Source: Bacteroidales bacterium GP1
GTDB taxonomy: Bacteria; Bacteroidota; Bacteroidia; Bacteroidales; Muribaculaceae
Assembly: GCA_001701105.1 (NCBI GenBank)
Contig: DAAI01000058.1
Coordinates: forward strand, 20,142 to 36,735
DNA length: 16,594 nt
Reading direction: 5' to 3'
Below the pieces are notes generated by a model. That model was given only the letters and a program-made list of their open reading frames with translations. It was not told where the DNA came from and ran no database searches. Shown piece after piece: positions 7,198 through 14,413 of the stretch. The position numbers and the translations under genes are program-made. The stretch's first letter is position 1; each line of letters opens with the position of its first letter.

Positions 7198-7899
7198 CTA
7201 TCCGAATTTTGCTATTTTGCGAAGTTGAGGCTCGTTGACTATGCGGATTTTCCTTCCGTCTACAATAATTAATTTTTCATTAACGAAAGTAGTGAGTGTG
7301 CGTATAGCGTTAGATGTTGTCATGTTTGAAAGGTTTGCCAGATCTTCCCGGCTCATGAAGATTTTCAAAGTAGCATCGTCATCTTCATAACCGTATTTAT
7401 CTGCCAGAAGCAGCAAAGCATCAGCGAGGCGCCCGCGGATATGTTTCTGGGTGAGATTGATAATCTTGGTATCGGCCCCTCCCAGATTTCTCGATAATTC
7501 ATGGATGAAGAACATAGCCACGGCATTGTTGCGCAGAATTATATCCTCGACGATTCTCATAGGAATGACCCCCAATACTGAAGGTTCAAAGGCTGCCACG
7601 GATGATACATAAGGTTCTTTGGCAAAATAAGCACGATAGCCGAAATATTGTACCGGGCGATATAGCCTCAGAATCTGCATGCGGTCGGCGATTCCGCTTT
7701 TAAATAGTTTTACTTTCCCATCGAGCAGGCAATAGAGATTCTCCGGCATCTCTGCTTCGGCATATATGATCTGATTCTTTTTGTATATTTCGTATTTGAA
7801 ATTCTCCGTTACGACTCTTTTATCATCAGGTGTCAATGCGTTCCAGAGATCGGCAAGGTCATCGCCAATGATGCGTTCAAGGGTACTTTTCTTAATCAT
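7198..7899 (-). CDS. Crp/Fnr-family transcriptional regulator
   Basis: This 233-aa protein has an N-terminal cyclic-nucleotide-binding-like beta-roll (about residues 20-130, with QIIYAEAEMPENLYCLLDG and VKLFKSG) and a long dimerisation helix (130-150). A C-terminal winged helix follows (about 155-225), with recognition region SREDLANLSNMTTSNAIRTL and wing LIIVDGRKIRIVN. The N-terminal cysteine cluster that holds the Fe-S cluster in oxygen-sensing FNR is absent; only one cysteine is visible. Direct oxygen sensing is therefore unlikely, and the effector is unknown. Bacteroidales have many such regulators for redox, haem or stress responses. It is transcribed alone from a good promoter at 7976-8006 with a leader of about 70 nt, and is convergent with the thioredoxin-like gene. 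Confidence 0.9.
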   Translation of the reverse strand: MIKKSTLERIIGDDLADLWNALTPDDKRVVTENFKYEIYKKNQIIYAEAEMPENLYCLLDGKVKLFKSGIADRMQILRLYRPVQYFGYRAYFAKEPYVSSVAAFEPSVLGVIPMRIVEDIILRNNAVAMFFIHELSRNLGGADTKIINLTQKHIRGRLADALLLLADKYGYEDDDATLKIFMSREDLANLSNMTTSNAIRTLTTFVNEKLIIVDGRKIRIVNEPQLRKIAKFG

Positions 7900-7975
7900 G
7901 ATTAAAAATCCGCGGCAATAGAAGAGAGAACCGGCCGTGAGTCAAATTTATTTTATACAACAATGTTATAGAACA

Positions 7976-8006
7976 CAAAATTATAAAAAATTTGATTAAT
8001 GCCAAA
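7976..8006 (-). promoter_or_regulatory. Bacteroidetes-type promoter of the Crp/Fnr-type regulator gene
   Basis: On the minus strand, TTTG (8006-8003), a 19-bp spacer and TAATTTTG (7983-7976) match both promoter elements at standard spacing. The -33 box is part of the palindrome CAAAATTTTG (8003-8012). A sequence resembling an FNR/CRP half-site pair (TTGAT-N4-GCCAA, 7992-8005) covers the upstream part of the spacer and could allow autoregulation. Confidence 0.7.
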
Positions 8007-8072
8007 ATTTTGACCCCCCATTATTGTATTAATTCAATCTAATTCATCCACACGGCGAGAGAGGCCGGAATC

Positions 8073-9014
8073 TTAATCCTCAGTCTTCCTCCGACGCATA
8101 AATTTTCCGTTAGCGGTGCGTGGAATTTCTCCGAAAATTATCTTCTTGGGGATATGATAATGGGGAAGCAACCGATGGCAGATATCCATAATCATCGGTT
8201 CGGCCGAGGGGGCGGTCTCCGCAAGCAATACGAGTGCATCTCCCCATATATGGTGAGGTTCAGATATAGCCATAACGGGAAAGGACAGTACGGCCGATAG
8301 CTTCTGTTCTATTAATTCGGGGTGAATCTTAACCCCCCCCGATATGATGACATTGTCAGCCCGTCCTAATATTTCGAATGATCCGTCGGGATTTATGGAA
8401 ACAATATCATTTGTGGCTACTTTCTTCCATCCGGAGATGTCAATCTGAAGGCAATTCCGGCTATCAAGAGAAGTGGTGATACCATTCAACGGATAGAATG
8501 GAGGCTGTGGATATATTACCCGACGCAAGGCGATATGTGAGGCTGTCTCGGTCATGCCGTAGGATTCATATACGGCGAATGGCAAATCAGGGATTCTTTT
8601 CCGCATAGCCTCCGGCATCGGCGCTCCCCCCACAAGCACCGAATCTATTCGTGGAAGTCTCTCAGGATGATTAAGCATATAGGCGAGTTGGGAAGGCACG
8701 ACTGAAACGACCGTAATATCCGGTCCATCGTAACCGACAAATGGTGTATTGGAAGGTTTCTCATGTGAAAACGAGGCTCCGCTCACAATGGCGCGTACAT
8801 ACATCATCTTTCCTCCGATGTAATCCGGAGAAATGCAGCTGTGGAGATGAGATGAGCGTGATATAGAAAAAAAATCTATCGTGCGCAATGCACTTGTCAC
8901 CATCTGTGGCTTTGGGAGAGAGATAACTGAAGGTTTGCCTGTGGAGCCTGATGTATGGCAGATAATATCCTCTGCCTCACTTTTCCATTCATCTTCGAGT
9001 TCTGCCCATGTCAT
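8073..9014 (-). CDS. menE: o-Succinylbenzoate-CoA ligase (MenE), short form
   Basis: MenE is an adenylate-forming enzyme that converts o-succinylbenzoate to OSB-CoA with ATP in menaquinone synthesis. The 313-aa protein has the core motifs in order: phosphate loop CHTSGSTGKPS (20-30), YGMTE (152-156), the ribose-binding Asp in TND (203), GRAD (217-220), SGGVKIHP (225-232) and the C-terminal catalytic lysine in PRTANGKFMRR (K304). It is much shorter than proteobacterial MenE (about 450 aa) because little precedes the phosphate loop; Bacteroidetes enzymes are typically short in this way. An in-frame stop lies two codons before the ATG, so the start is fixed. Last gene of the cdsA-menB-menC-menE run, 20 bp after menC. 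A run of eight G residues in the coding strand sits in the SGGV motif. Confidence 0.9.
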   Translation of the reverse strand: MTWAELEDEWKSEAEDIICHTSGSTGKPSVISLPKPQMVTSALRTIDFFSISRSSHLHSCISPDYIGGKMMYVRAIVSGASFSHEKPSNTPFVGYDGPDITVVSVVPSQLAYMLNHPERLPRIDSVLVGGAPMPEAMRKRIPDLPFAVYESYGMTETASHIALRRVIYPQPPFYPLNGITTSLDSRNCLQIDISGWKKVATNDIVSINPDGSFEILGRADNVIISGGVKIHPELIEQKLSAVLSFPVMAISEPHHIWGDALVLLAETAPSAEPMIMDICHRLLPHYHIPKKIIFGEIPRTANGKFMRRRKTED

Positions 9015-9034
9015 AAATTATCAATCCCAATTTA

Positions 9035-10093
9035 TTATTCTCGCCAGTCGAGTTGGGTCAATTGTCTGTAATCAAGATGCCCGTCAGGATTATAAAGTAG
9101 CTGATCGGCTGCCATATATATAGGGGCATTGAGATTATTGGTAAAGAGCGCACCGGTGCCAAGGCCCTGCGGCATAGGATTATTTAATGTTGCCACCCAT
9201 TGGGCCAATGCGTTCAATCCTATGTTTGATTCCAACGAGGATGTAATCCACCAACCGATTTTACGCTCCCGTGCAAGATTTATCCATTCTTCCGCTCCGG
9301 AGAATCCTCCGGTAAGAGTCGGTTTTATTACTAAATATTTAGGAGTGATGGCATCAAGGGTCTCTGCTTTCTGTTCATGCGTGAATTTTCCTATCAACTC
9401 CTCATCAAGAGCGATAGGGAGGGGGGATACTTCACACAGGAATCTCATCATATCAGTATTCCCGGCAGGAATCGGTTGCTCTATGGAATGTACTTCTAAC
9501 TCAGAAAGATGCTTCAGACGCGGTAAGGCATTATCCATTGTGAACCCGCCGTTTGCATCGACGCGAATTTCCACTTTATCAGGACCATATCTGCGCCTTA
9601 CTTCTTCAATAAGCGCTATCTCGCTTGCCCAGTCAATTGCCCCGACCTTAAATTTAATACACCTGAATCCCTCCTCCAGCTTTGTTTCAAGCCGGTGCAG
9701 CATCTCATCAAAATCTCCCATCCATACAAGGCCGTTGATTGCTATTCCCTGCGTGCCGCAAAGGAAAGGAGATGCGAAGTACGTTCCGTTACATCCGCCA
9801 GTAAAATCGCGGATGGCCTGCTCAAATCCGAATTGCAGCGATGGAAAGCATGATAAATCAGTAGGCAGGCCGAGCCTTACGTTGGCTTGCAATTCCATCA
9901 GTTTATAGAAAAACCTGTCGTCGGCTTCGGGAGAAAGGCCGGGAAAAATCGCAGCTTCTCCCACACCGAATCGGTCGGGATTATTCTCATCGAAAATCCG
10001 GATTATGCAAGTAGGCTTTTCTGTGAGAATCGCTCTTGATGTGCCTGCGGGCTCTTTGAACTTGAGTATATATGGAGCGAATTGTAGTCTCAT
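9035..10093 (-). CDS. menC: o-Succinylbenzoate synthase (MenC)
   Basis: MenC is an enolase-superfamily enzyme that dehydrates SHCHC to o-succinylbenzoate in menaquinone synthesis. The 352-aa sequence shows the whole active site: paired lysines in CIKFKVG (K147, K149), metal ligands in RVDANGGF (D179), IEQPIP (E205) and ALDEEL (D230), and the opposing lysine in YLVIKPTLTGG (K257). The N-terminal capping domain includes GVGEAAIFPGLS. The gene overlaps the end of menB by four bases (ATGA at 10090-10093), so translation is probably coupled. No part appears to be missing. Confidence 0.95.
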   Translation of the reverse strand: MRLQFAPYILKFKEPAGTSRAILTEKPTCIIRIFDENNPDRFGVGEAAIFPGLSPEADDRFFYKLMELQANVRLGLPTDLSCFPSLQFGFEQAIRDFTGGCNGTYFASPFLCGTQGIAINGLVWMGDFDEMLHRLETKLEEGFRCIKFKVGAIDWASEIALIEEVRRRYGPDKVEIRVDANGGFTMDNALPRLKHLSELEVHSIEQPIPAGNTDMMRFLCEVSPLPIALDEELIGKFTHEQKAETLDAITPKYLVIKPTLTGGFSGAEEWINLARERKIGWWITSSLESNIGLNALAQWVATLNNPMPQGLGTGALFTNNLNAPIYMAADQLLYNPDGHLDYRQLTQLDWRE

Positions 10094-10911
10094 GGGAATT
10101 TAGGAAACTGTCCGAAATCCGGGTCTCGTTTTTCAAGGAAAGCATTCTTACCTTCCTGCGCCTCATCCATAAGGTAATAAAGCAGGGTGGCATCGCCGGC
10201 AAATTCCATTAAGCCATGCTGCCCGTCTAATTCAGCATTGAGGGCGCGTTTTATCATCCGTATAGCCAAGGGCGAACGTTTCATTATAGTCCGAGCCCAA
10301 TCTACCGTGGTTTCCTCCAATTTGTCGAACGGCACCACTGTATTCACCATTCCCATCTCCAAAGCCTCAGCGGCTGTATACTGTCGGCAAAGATACCATA
10401 TCTCGCGTGCCTTTTTCTGTCCTACACAACGGGCAAGATAAGAGGCTCCGAAACCTCCGTCGAAACTCCCGACCTTAGGTCCTGTCTGGCCAAACCGTGC
10501 ATTTTCCGATGCGATACTTAAATCGCATACCACCTGCAACACATTGCCTCCGCCGATAGCGTAGCCATTGACCATTGCTATTACCGGCTTAGGTATGGAG
10601 CGGATGGCATGGTGTAGATCGAGTACGTTTAGCCGTGGTACACCGTCATCGCCGACATATCCGCCGCGACCTTTAGCATTCTGATCGCCTCCGGAACAGA
10701 ATGCTTTGTCGCCGGCTCCGGTAAGGATTATCACGCAAATATCCTGACGTTCCCGGCATATGCCGAATGCCTCAAGCATCTCCATATTCGTTTTTGGCCT
10801 GAAGGCATTATATACGTGAGGCCTATTGATGGTTATTTTGGCTATTCCTTCGAATTCTTCGAAAAGGATATCCTCATATTGTTTTATCTGTTTCCAACCG
10901 AACATTGCCAA
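10090..10911 (-). CDS. menB: 1,4-Dihydroxy-2-naphthoyl-CoA synthase (MenB)
   Basis: MenB is a crotonase-fold enzyme that cyclises OSB-CoA to 1,4-dihydroxy-2-naphthoyl-CoA. The 273-aa protein is close to family length and nearly collinear with known MenB: INRPHVYNAFRP, the oxyanion-hole regions FCSGGDQ and NGYAIGGGNVL, and the catalytic block FGQTGPKVGSFDGGFGASY with Ser149 and Asp151. The QTGP glycine is the residue found in bicarbonate-dependent MenB enzymes, so a bicarbonate cofactor is likely (family knowledge, not shown here). The terminal KRDPDFGQFPKFP is also typical. It starts 3 bp after cdsA and overlaps menC by 4 bp. An alternative ATG two codons in is possible. Confidence 0.97.
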   Translation of the reverse strand: MAMFGWKQIKQYEDILFEEFEGIAKITINRPHVYNAFRPKTNMEMLEAFGICRERQDICVIILTGAGDKAFCSGGDQNAKGRGGYVGDDGVPRLNVLDLHHAIRSIPKPVIAMVNGYAIGGGNVLQVVCDLSIASENARFGQTGPKVGSFDGGFGASYLARCVGQKKAREIWYLCRQYTAAEALEMGMVNTVVPFDKLEETTVDWARTIMKRSPLAIRMIKRALNAELDGQHGLMEFAGDATLLYYLMDEAQEGKNAFLEKRDPDFGQFPKFP

Positions 10912-10914
10912 GGA

Positions 10915-11736
10915 TTATATAAAATTAATGAATACGAGATAAAGGAAAGCGGCCGGGAGAGCGAGGAGGAGTGAGTCTATCCGGTCGAGGATGCCTCCGT
11001 GGCCCGGAATAATGTTTCCCGAATCTTTGATATGAAGAGTGCGTTTGATAAGAGATTCAACCAGGTCGCCCCATGTGCCGAACACTGTTACGACTACCGT
11101 GAATCCTATTGTGAGCCATATTCCGGAGAGAGTACGGCTGATTCCGAACACACCGGGACAAAGATAAAAGAACGCAACCGCACATCCGATGCTTACAGCC
11201 ACTCCGCCAATGAAACCTTCCCATGATTTTTTAGGTGAGATACGTTCAAAAAGGCGATGTTTCCCAATGGCGCTCCCCACAAGGAAGGCACCCGTATCGT
11301 TTGCCCAAATTATCACGAATACGAGCAAAATAAGACGGGAATCCCAGCAGAAGTCAATCATGCTCATTGCCAGCATTGGGAAGCCAATATAAATTTGAGA
11401 CATCAACGAATGCGATAGATCTTTCAGCGGAGTTGGATTCTTCACATATAGCTGGGCAATGAGCCGTACAAGCATTATCAATACCCAAAAAAGGCAAATT
11501 GCAGGATTCAAGGCTGTGAGCGCAAGGCACCAGCATCCGGCAATATCTATTATCAGCAAAGGAATATTGCCGTGATTGAGTTCATGGCTTATTTTGGCAA
11601 ATTCTATACAGGCAAGGCTGGAGAGAATAATGCCAAGTGCCACCACCCCGTAATTGCCTAAAAGGACGCCTCCTACCATCAGGAGGCAATATACAAGTCC
11701 GGAAATAGCCCGGGTAATTAATTTTTTAGCGTTCAT
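10915..11736 (-). CDS. cdsA: Phosphatidate cytidylyltransferase (CDP-diacylglycerol synthase)
   Basis: CdsA is an integral inner-membrane enzyme that makes CDP-diacylglycerol from CTP and phosphatidate, the branch point for all phospholipids. The 273-aa protein has about eight hydrophobic segments and the family signature at 228-254: SLIKRTLHIKDSGNIIPGHG, then GILDRID, with its conserved Lys, Asp and His residues. Further conserved pieces are WANDTGAFLVG (144-154) and ISPKKSWEGFIGG (166-178). Length is normal. It begins 69 bp after the MFS gene, a gap holding a strong hairpin, and menB follows after 3 bp. No promoter box is visible in the 69-bp gap, so it may be read from further upstream. 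Confidence 0.96.
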   Translation of the reverse strand: MNAKKLITRAISGLVYCLLMVGGVLLGNYGVVALGIILSSLACIEFAKISHELNHGNIPLLIIDIAGCWCLALTALNPAICLFWVLIMLVRLIAQLYVKNPTPLKDLSHSLMSQIYIGFPMLAMSMIDFCWDSRLILLVFVIIWANDTGAFLVGSAIGKHRLFERISPKKSWEGFIGGVAVSIGCAVAFFYLCPGVFGISRTLSGIWLTIGFTVVVTVFGTWGDLVESLIKRTLHIKDSGNIIPGHGGILDRIDSLLLALPAAFLYLVFINFI

Positions 11737-11747
11737 CTTAAGCTATT

Positions 11748-11787
11748 TTTGGGAGGAGAGGATGTCGCAAGACAATCCTCTCCCAAA
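11748..11787 (-). terminator. Strong hairpin between the MFS transporter gene and cdsA
   Basis: The left arm TTTGGGAGGAGAGGAT (11748-11763) pairs with ATCCTCTCCCAAA (11775-11787): 13 pairs with a three-base bulge and an 11-base loop. On the minus-strand transcript it lies just after the MFS stop codon. The 3' arm is followed by A residues rather than U, so it is not a classic intrinsic terminator. It could be a partial terminator, an mRNA 3'-end stabiliser or a processing site that sets different MFS and cdsA-men levels. Confidence 0.4.
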
Positions 11788-11805
11788 TGGCATGAAAGCG
11801 ATGTA

Positions 11806-13437
11806 TCAGATATTTTCGCTTACCACAGGAGTCTCCACAGGCACTTCCTGAGCAGAGCCGGAGTCTTCTTTAATGAAGAATACGCAAATTGCGCCAATGG
11901 CAATTGAAATACCCGCAACTATCATCATCATATATTCAGGAGCTAATTCTCCCTGAGTGCTCAGAGCGGATAGGATCCAGCCGCCGGCAAGGGCTGCTAT
12001 GATCTGCGGCACGCAGATCGTACAGTTGAATAAGCCGAGATAGGTTCCGATATTTCCTGATTTAAGAGAATTGGTGAGTATCGTGAAGGGCCATGCCAGC
12101 ATTGCAGCCCAAGCGCATCCGATAAGAAGATAAGCCACGAACAGCACATACTGGTTTGTCATCATACCGGTCATAATAAAGCCTACTGCTCCAAGAAGCA
12201 AGGAGAGGACGTAGGATGCCTTCCGGCTGCGGAAACGGGGGAGACATACTGCCCAGAGCACTGATCCGAGGGCTTGCACCGCATAAAGCAGTCCGACCCA
12301 GTTGCCGGCTTCATTATATTGCGGGGAGGATGCGTCGAGCACAGTACGGGTCATATACTTGCAATCGGCTGCCGAAGCGATTTCTACTGAATTGCCGGAA
12401 TTCATATCAAGGCTTCCATCGGCGCGCTTCTCTACAATATCAGCAATCGTGAGTTTGAATGGCCCCTTGTGAGTGTCAAGATAATCGCCTACTTTATTAC
12501 CATGGTCAAGAATGATGGTGGCATCATCGGCGATTAGATATTTGCCGACATAATCAGTGCCATTGTAGGTGATGCCCGGATAGCTTATTGTAGTCGGAGT
12601 ATCAAAGGCGTTGTGGGCGACAGTATTCGTGGAATAAGTCCAGAGGAACAGGAATGCAAACCAGCAGAAGAATTGCACGAGTCCGACTGTCCAGAAGGTG
12701 TTAGGAGCATTTTTTAAAAGAGAAATTACATTTACGCCCTTCTCTTTCTTTACGTTTTCTTCTACAATCCCATTATATTCATTATATAATTTAGGAGGCC
12801 ATTCCTTAATCTTGATAAGAGAGTAGATCACGCATATCAGCAGCACTGCGGCGCCGATATAAAACGACCATATCACCGTGTCGGGAACTACTCCGGGCTT
12901 GGCTGTGTTGCGGATTCCAAACCATACGAGAAGAATAGGAAGGATATAACCCACAATCGAGCCGGCATTGCATAGGAAGCTCTGGATGGAGTAGGCGAGT
13001 CCTTTCTGCTTTTCGTTGACCATATCTCCCACAAGCATCTTGAAAGGCTGCATGGCCATATTGATTGATGTATCGAGCAACATCAAAGCAATCAAACCTA
13101 TAAGGATGGCACTTTGGACAGTAAATTCAAACGAACCGGAATTCGGAAGCAGGCACATAACTATAACAGCTACAAGCGCACCAAAAATCAGATAGGGGAG
13201 GCGGCGGCCAAAACGATTCCATGTTCTGTCGGACAGCATTCCTACAACAGGCTGAACCACCAGACCCATTAAGGGTGGCAGAATCCAGAAATAGCTAAGA
13301 TCGTGCGGATCCGCACCGATAGTGGTAAAGATGCGCGATACATTCGCACTCTGCAAAGCATAGGCAATCTGGACCCCAAAGAATCCGAACGATAGATTCC
13401 ATAGTTTCCAGAAACTCAAGTCGGGTTTTTGTCTCAT
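11806..13437 (-). CDS. SLC45-like MFS transporter (probable sugar or glycoside carrier) with long loop insertion
   Basis: This 543-aa major facilitator protein resembles SLC45/GPH-type sugar carriers of Bacteroidetes. It has about twelve membrane helices. Key pieces are LSFGFFGVQIAYALQSANVS in helix 1, the loop motif SDRTWNRFGRRLPY (69-82) between helices 2 and 3, SINMAMQPFKMLVGDMV (124-140), and EAGNWVGLLYAVQALGSVLWA at the start of helix 8. Between helix 7 (ending near 270) and helix 8 (from about 379) there is a loop of roughly 105 residues with beta-like sequence, longer than I would expect for this family. The substrate cannot be told from sequence; no glycoside hydrolase gene is near. 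It lies 27 bp after nfo, so it may share that transcript. Confidence 0.88.
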   Translation of the reverse strand: MRQKPDLSFWKLWNLSFGFFGVQIAYALQSANVSRIFTTIGADPHDLSYFWILPPLMGLVVQPVVGMLSDRTWNRFGRRLPYLIFGALVAVIVMCLLPNSGSFEFTVQSAILIGLIALMLLDTSINMAMQPFKMLVGDMVNEKQKGLAYSIQSFLCNAGSIVGYILPILLVWFGIRNTAKPGVVPDTVIWSFYIGAAVLLICVIYSLIKIKEWPPKLYNEYNGIVEENVKKEKGVNVISLLKNAPNTFWTVGLVQFFCWFAFLFLWTYSTNTVAHNAFDTPTTISYPGITYNGTDYVGKYLIADDATIILDHGNKVGDYLDTHKGPFKLTIADIVEKRADGSLDMNSGNSVEIASAADCKYMTRTVLDASSPQYNEAGNWVGLLYAVQALGSVLWAVCLPRFRSRKASYVLSLLLGAVGFIMTGMMTNQYVLFVAYLLIGCAWAAMLAWPFTILTNSLKSGNIGTYLGLFNCTICVPQIIAALAGGWILSALSTQGELAPEYMMMIVAGISIAIGAICVFFIKEDSGSAQEVPVETPVVSENI

Positions 13438-13464
13438 ATCGGGGGAGTATTAATGATTTTCAGG

Positions 13465-14307
13465 TTAATTTATCAGAGAGTACAGAAGATCTATTTCTTC
13501 ATGCCATATTTCCATATTCGGAGTTTCGAGAATCACGGGCATATTATTGAAACGGGGGTCGTTGACAAATCTTTTGAAAAATTCTATGCCGAGAGTTCCT
13601 TTCCCTATCTCCTCATGGCGGTCGATACGCGATCCGAGCTGGCGCTTATTATCGTTTAGATGGATTGCGCGCAGATATTCGCGACCGATAATGTTGTCAA
13701 ATTCGTCCCAGGTCTTTTTATACCCATCCTCTGAAGCCAGATCATAGCCTGCAGAATGGGTATGGCATGTATCGACACAAACGCCTATACGCGATTTATC
13801 TTCCACTTTATCGATAATTGCCGCGAGATGTTCAAACCTCCATCCCAGATTCGAGCCTTGGCCGGCTGTGGATTCAAGCACGGCAGTGACCCCGGAGGTC
13901 TTGTCGAGGGTGATATTAATTCCTTCGGCAATGAGTGCGAGGCAGGCATCTTCATCCATAAGGTTGACATGAGAGCCTGGATGGAAATTAAGCATTCGGA
14001 GTCCTAATTGTTCACAACGCCGCATCTCATCGAGAAATGATTTACGCGACAACACCAGCTTCTTGGAATCCGGACTGCCGAGGTTGATTAAAAAATTATC
14101 GTGGGGGAGGATATAATCGGGAGAGAAGCCGTATTTCGAACAATTATCCTTGAATTGCGCGGCAATATCAGGGGTAATGTCTTTTGAGACCCAGCGGTTG
14201 CTTGAGCCTGTGAAAAGGGCAAATGCTTTGGCTCCTATATTATGGGCAACGAGAGGGGTGTTCTGGACTCCACCCTCGGCGCTGACATGGGCTCCGATGT
14301 ATTTCAT
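13465..14307 (-). CDS. nfo: Endonuclease IV (Nfo), AP endonuclease
   Basis: This tri-zinc AP endonuclease of base-excision repair cuts 5' to abasic sites. The 280-aa protein is normal length and keeps the zinc-ligand motifs in order: GAHVSAEGG (5-13), the His in ILPHDNFLINL, NFHPGSH, VLESTAGQGSNLG, GVCVDTCHTHSAGYDL, AIHLNDNK, SRIDRHEEIGKGTLG and VILETPN. The start at 14307 gives the standard MKYIGAHVS N-terminus. A TAATTTTG box (14346-14339) lies 31 bp upstream, so it is probably the first gene of a minus-strand transcript that may extend into the MFS transporter gene. It is divergent from the RNA methyltransferase gene. Confidence 0.97.
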   Translation of the reverse strand: MKYIGAHVSAEGGVQNTPLVAHNIGAKAFALFTGSSNRWVSKDITPDIAAQFKDNCSKYGFSPDYILPHDNFLINLGSPDSKKLVLSRKSFLDEMRRCEQLGLRMLNFHPGSHVNLMDEDACLALIAEGINITLDKTSGVTAVLESTAGQGSNLGWRFEHLAAIIDKVEDKSRIGVCVDTCHTHSAGYDLASEDGYKKTWDEFDNIIGREYLRAIHLNDNKRQLGSRIDRHEEIGKGTLGIEFFKRFVNDPRFNNMPVILETPNMEIWHEEIDLLYSLIN

Positions 14308-14338
14308 GCTTATTGAAGTCTTACAGTAATTTCAATTT

Positions 14339-14346
14339 CAAAATTA
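14339..14346 (-). promoter_or_regulatory. Promoter -7 box upstream of nfo
   Basis: TAATTTTG on the minus strand matches TAnnTTTG and lies 31 bp before the nfo ATG. No good TTTG -33 element is found at 19-21 bp upstream, so support is moderate. Confidence 0.45.
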
Positions 14347-14413
14347 ATCAAAATTTTCCAAACCTTAATAAAAGATTTAGATTATTTTGGAGGAAATGAT
14401 TAAATTTGCAGAC

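Noticed and set aside
7198..7899. True FNR oxygen sensor
   Set aside because: The cysteine set needed for the Fe-S cluster is absent.
8053..8067. CGGC/GCCG hairpin just after the menE stop as a terminator
   Set aside because: The stem is only four base pairs and no U-rich tail follows on the minus strand.
9129..9908. 259-aa open frame on the plus strand opposite menC
   Set aside because: It lies wholly antisense to menC, which has a complete active site, and its translation shows no recognisable protein character.
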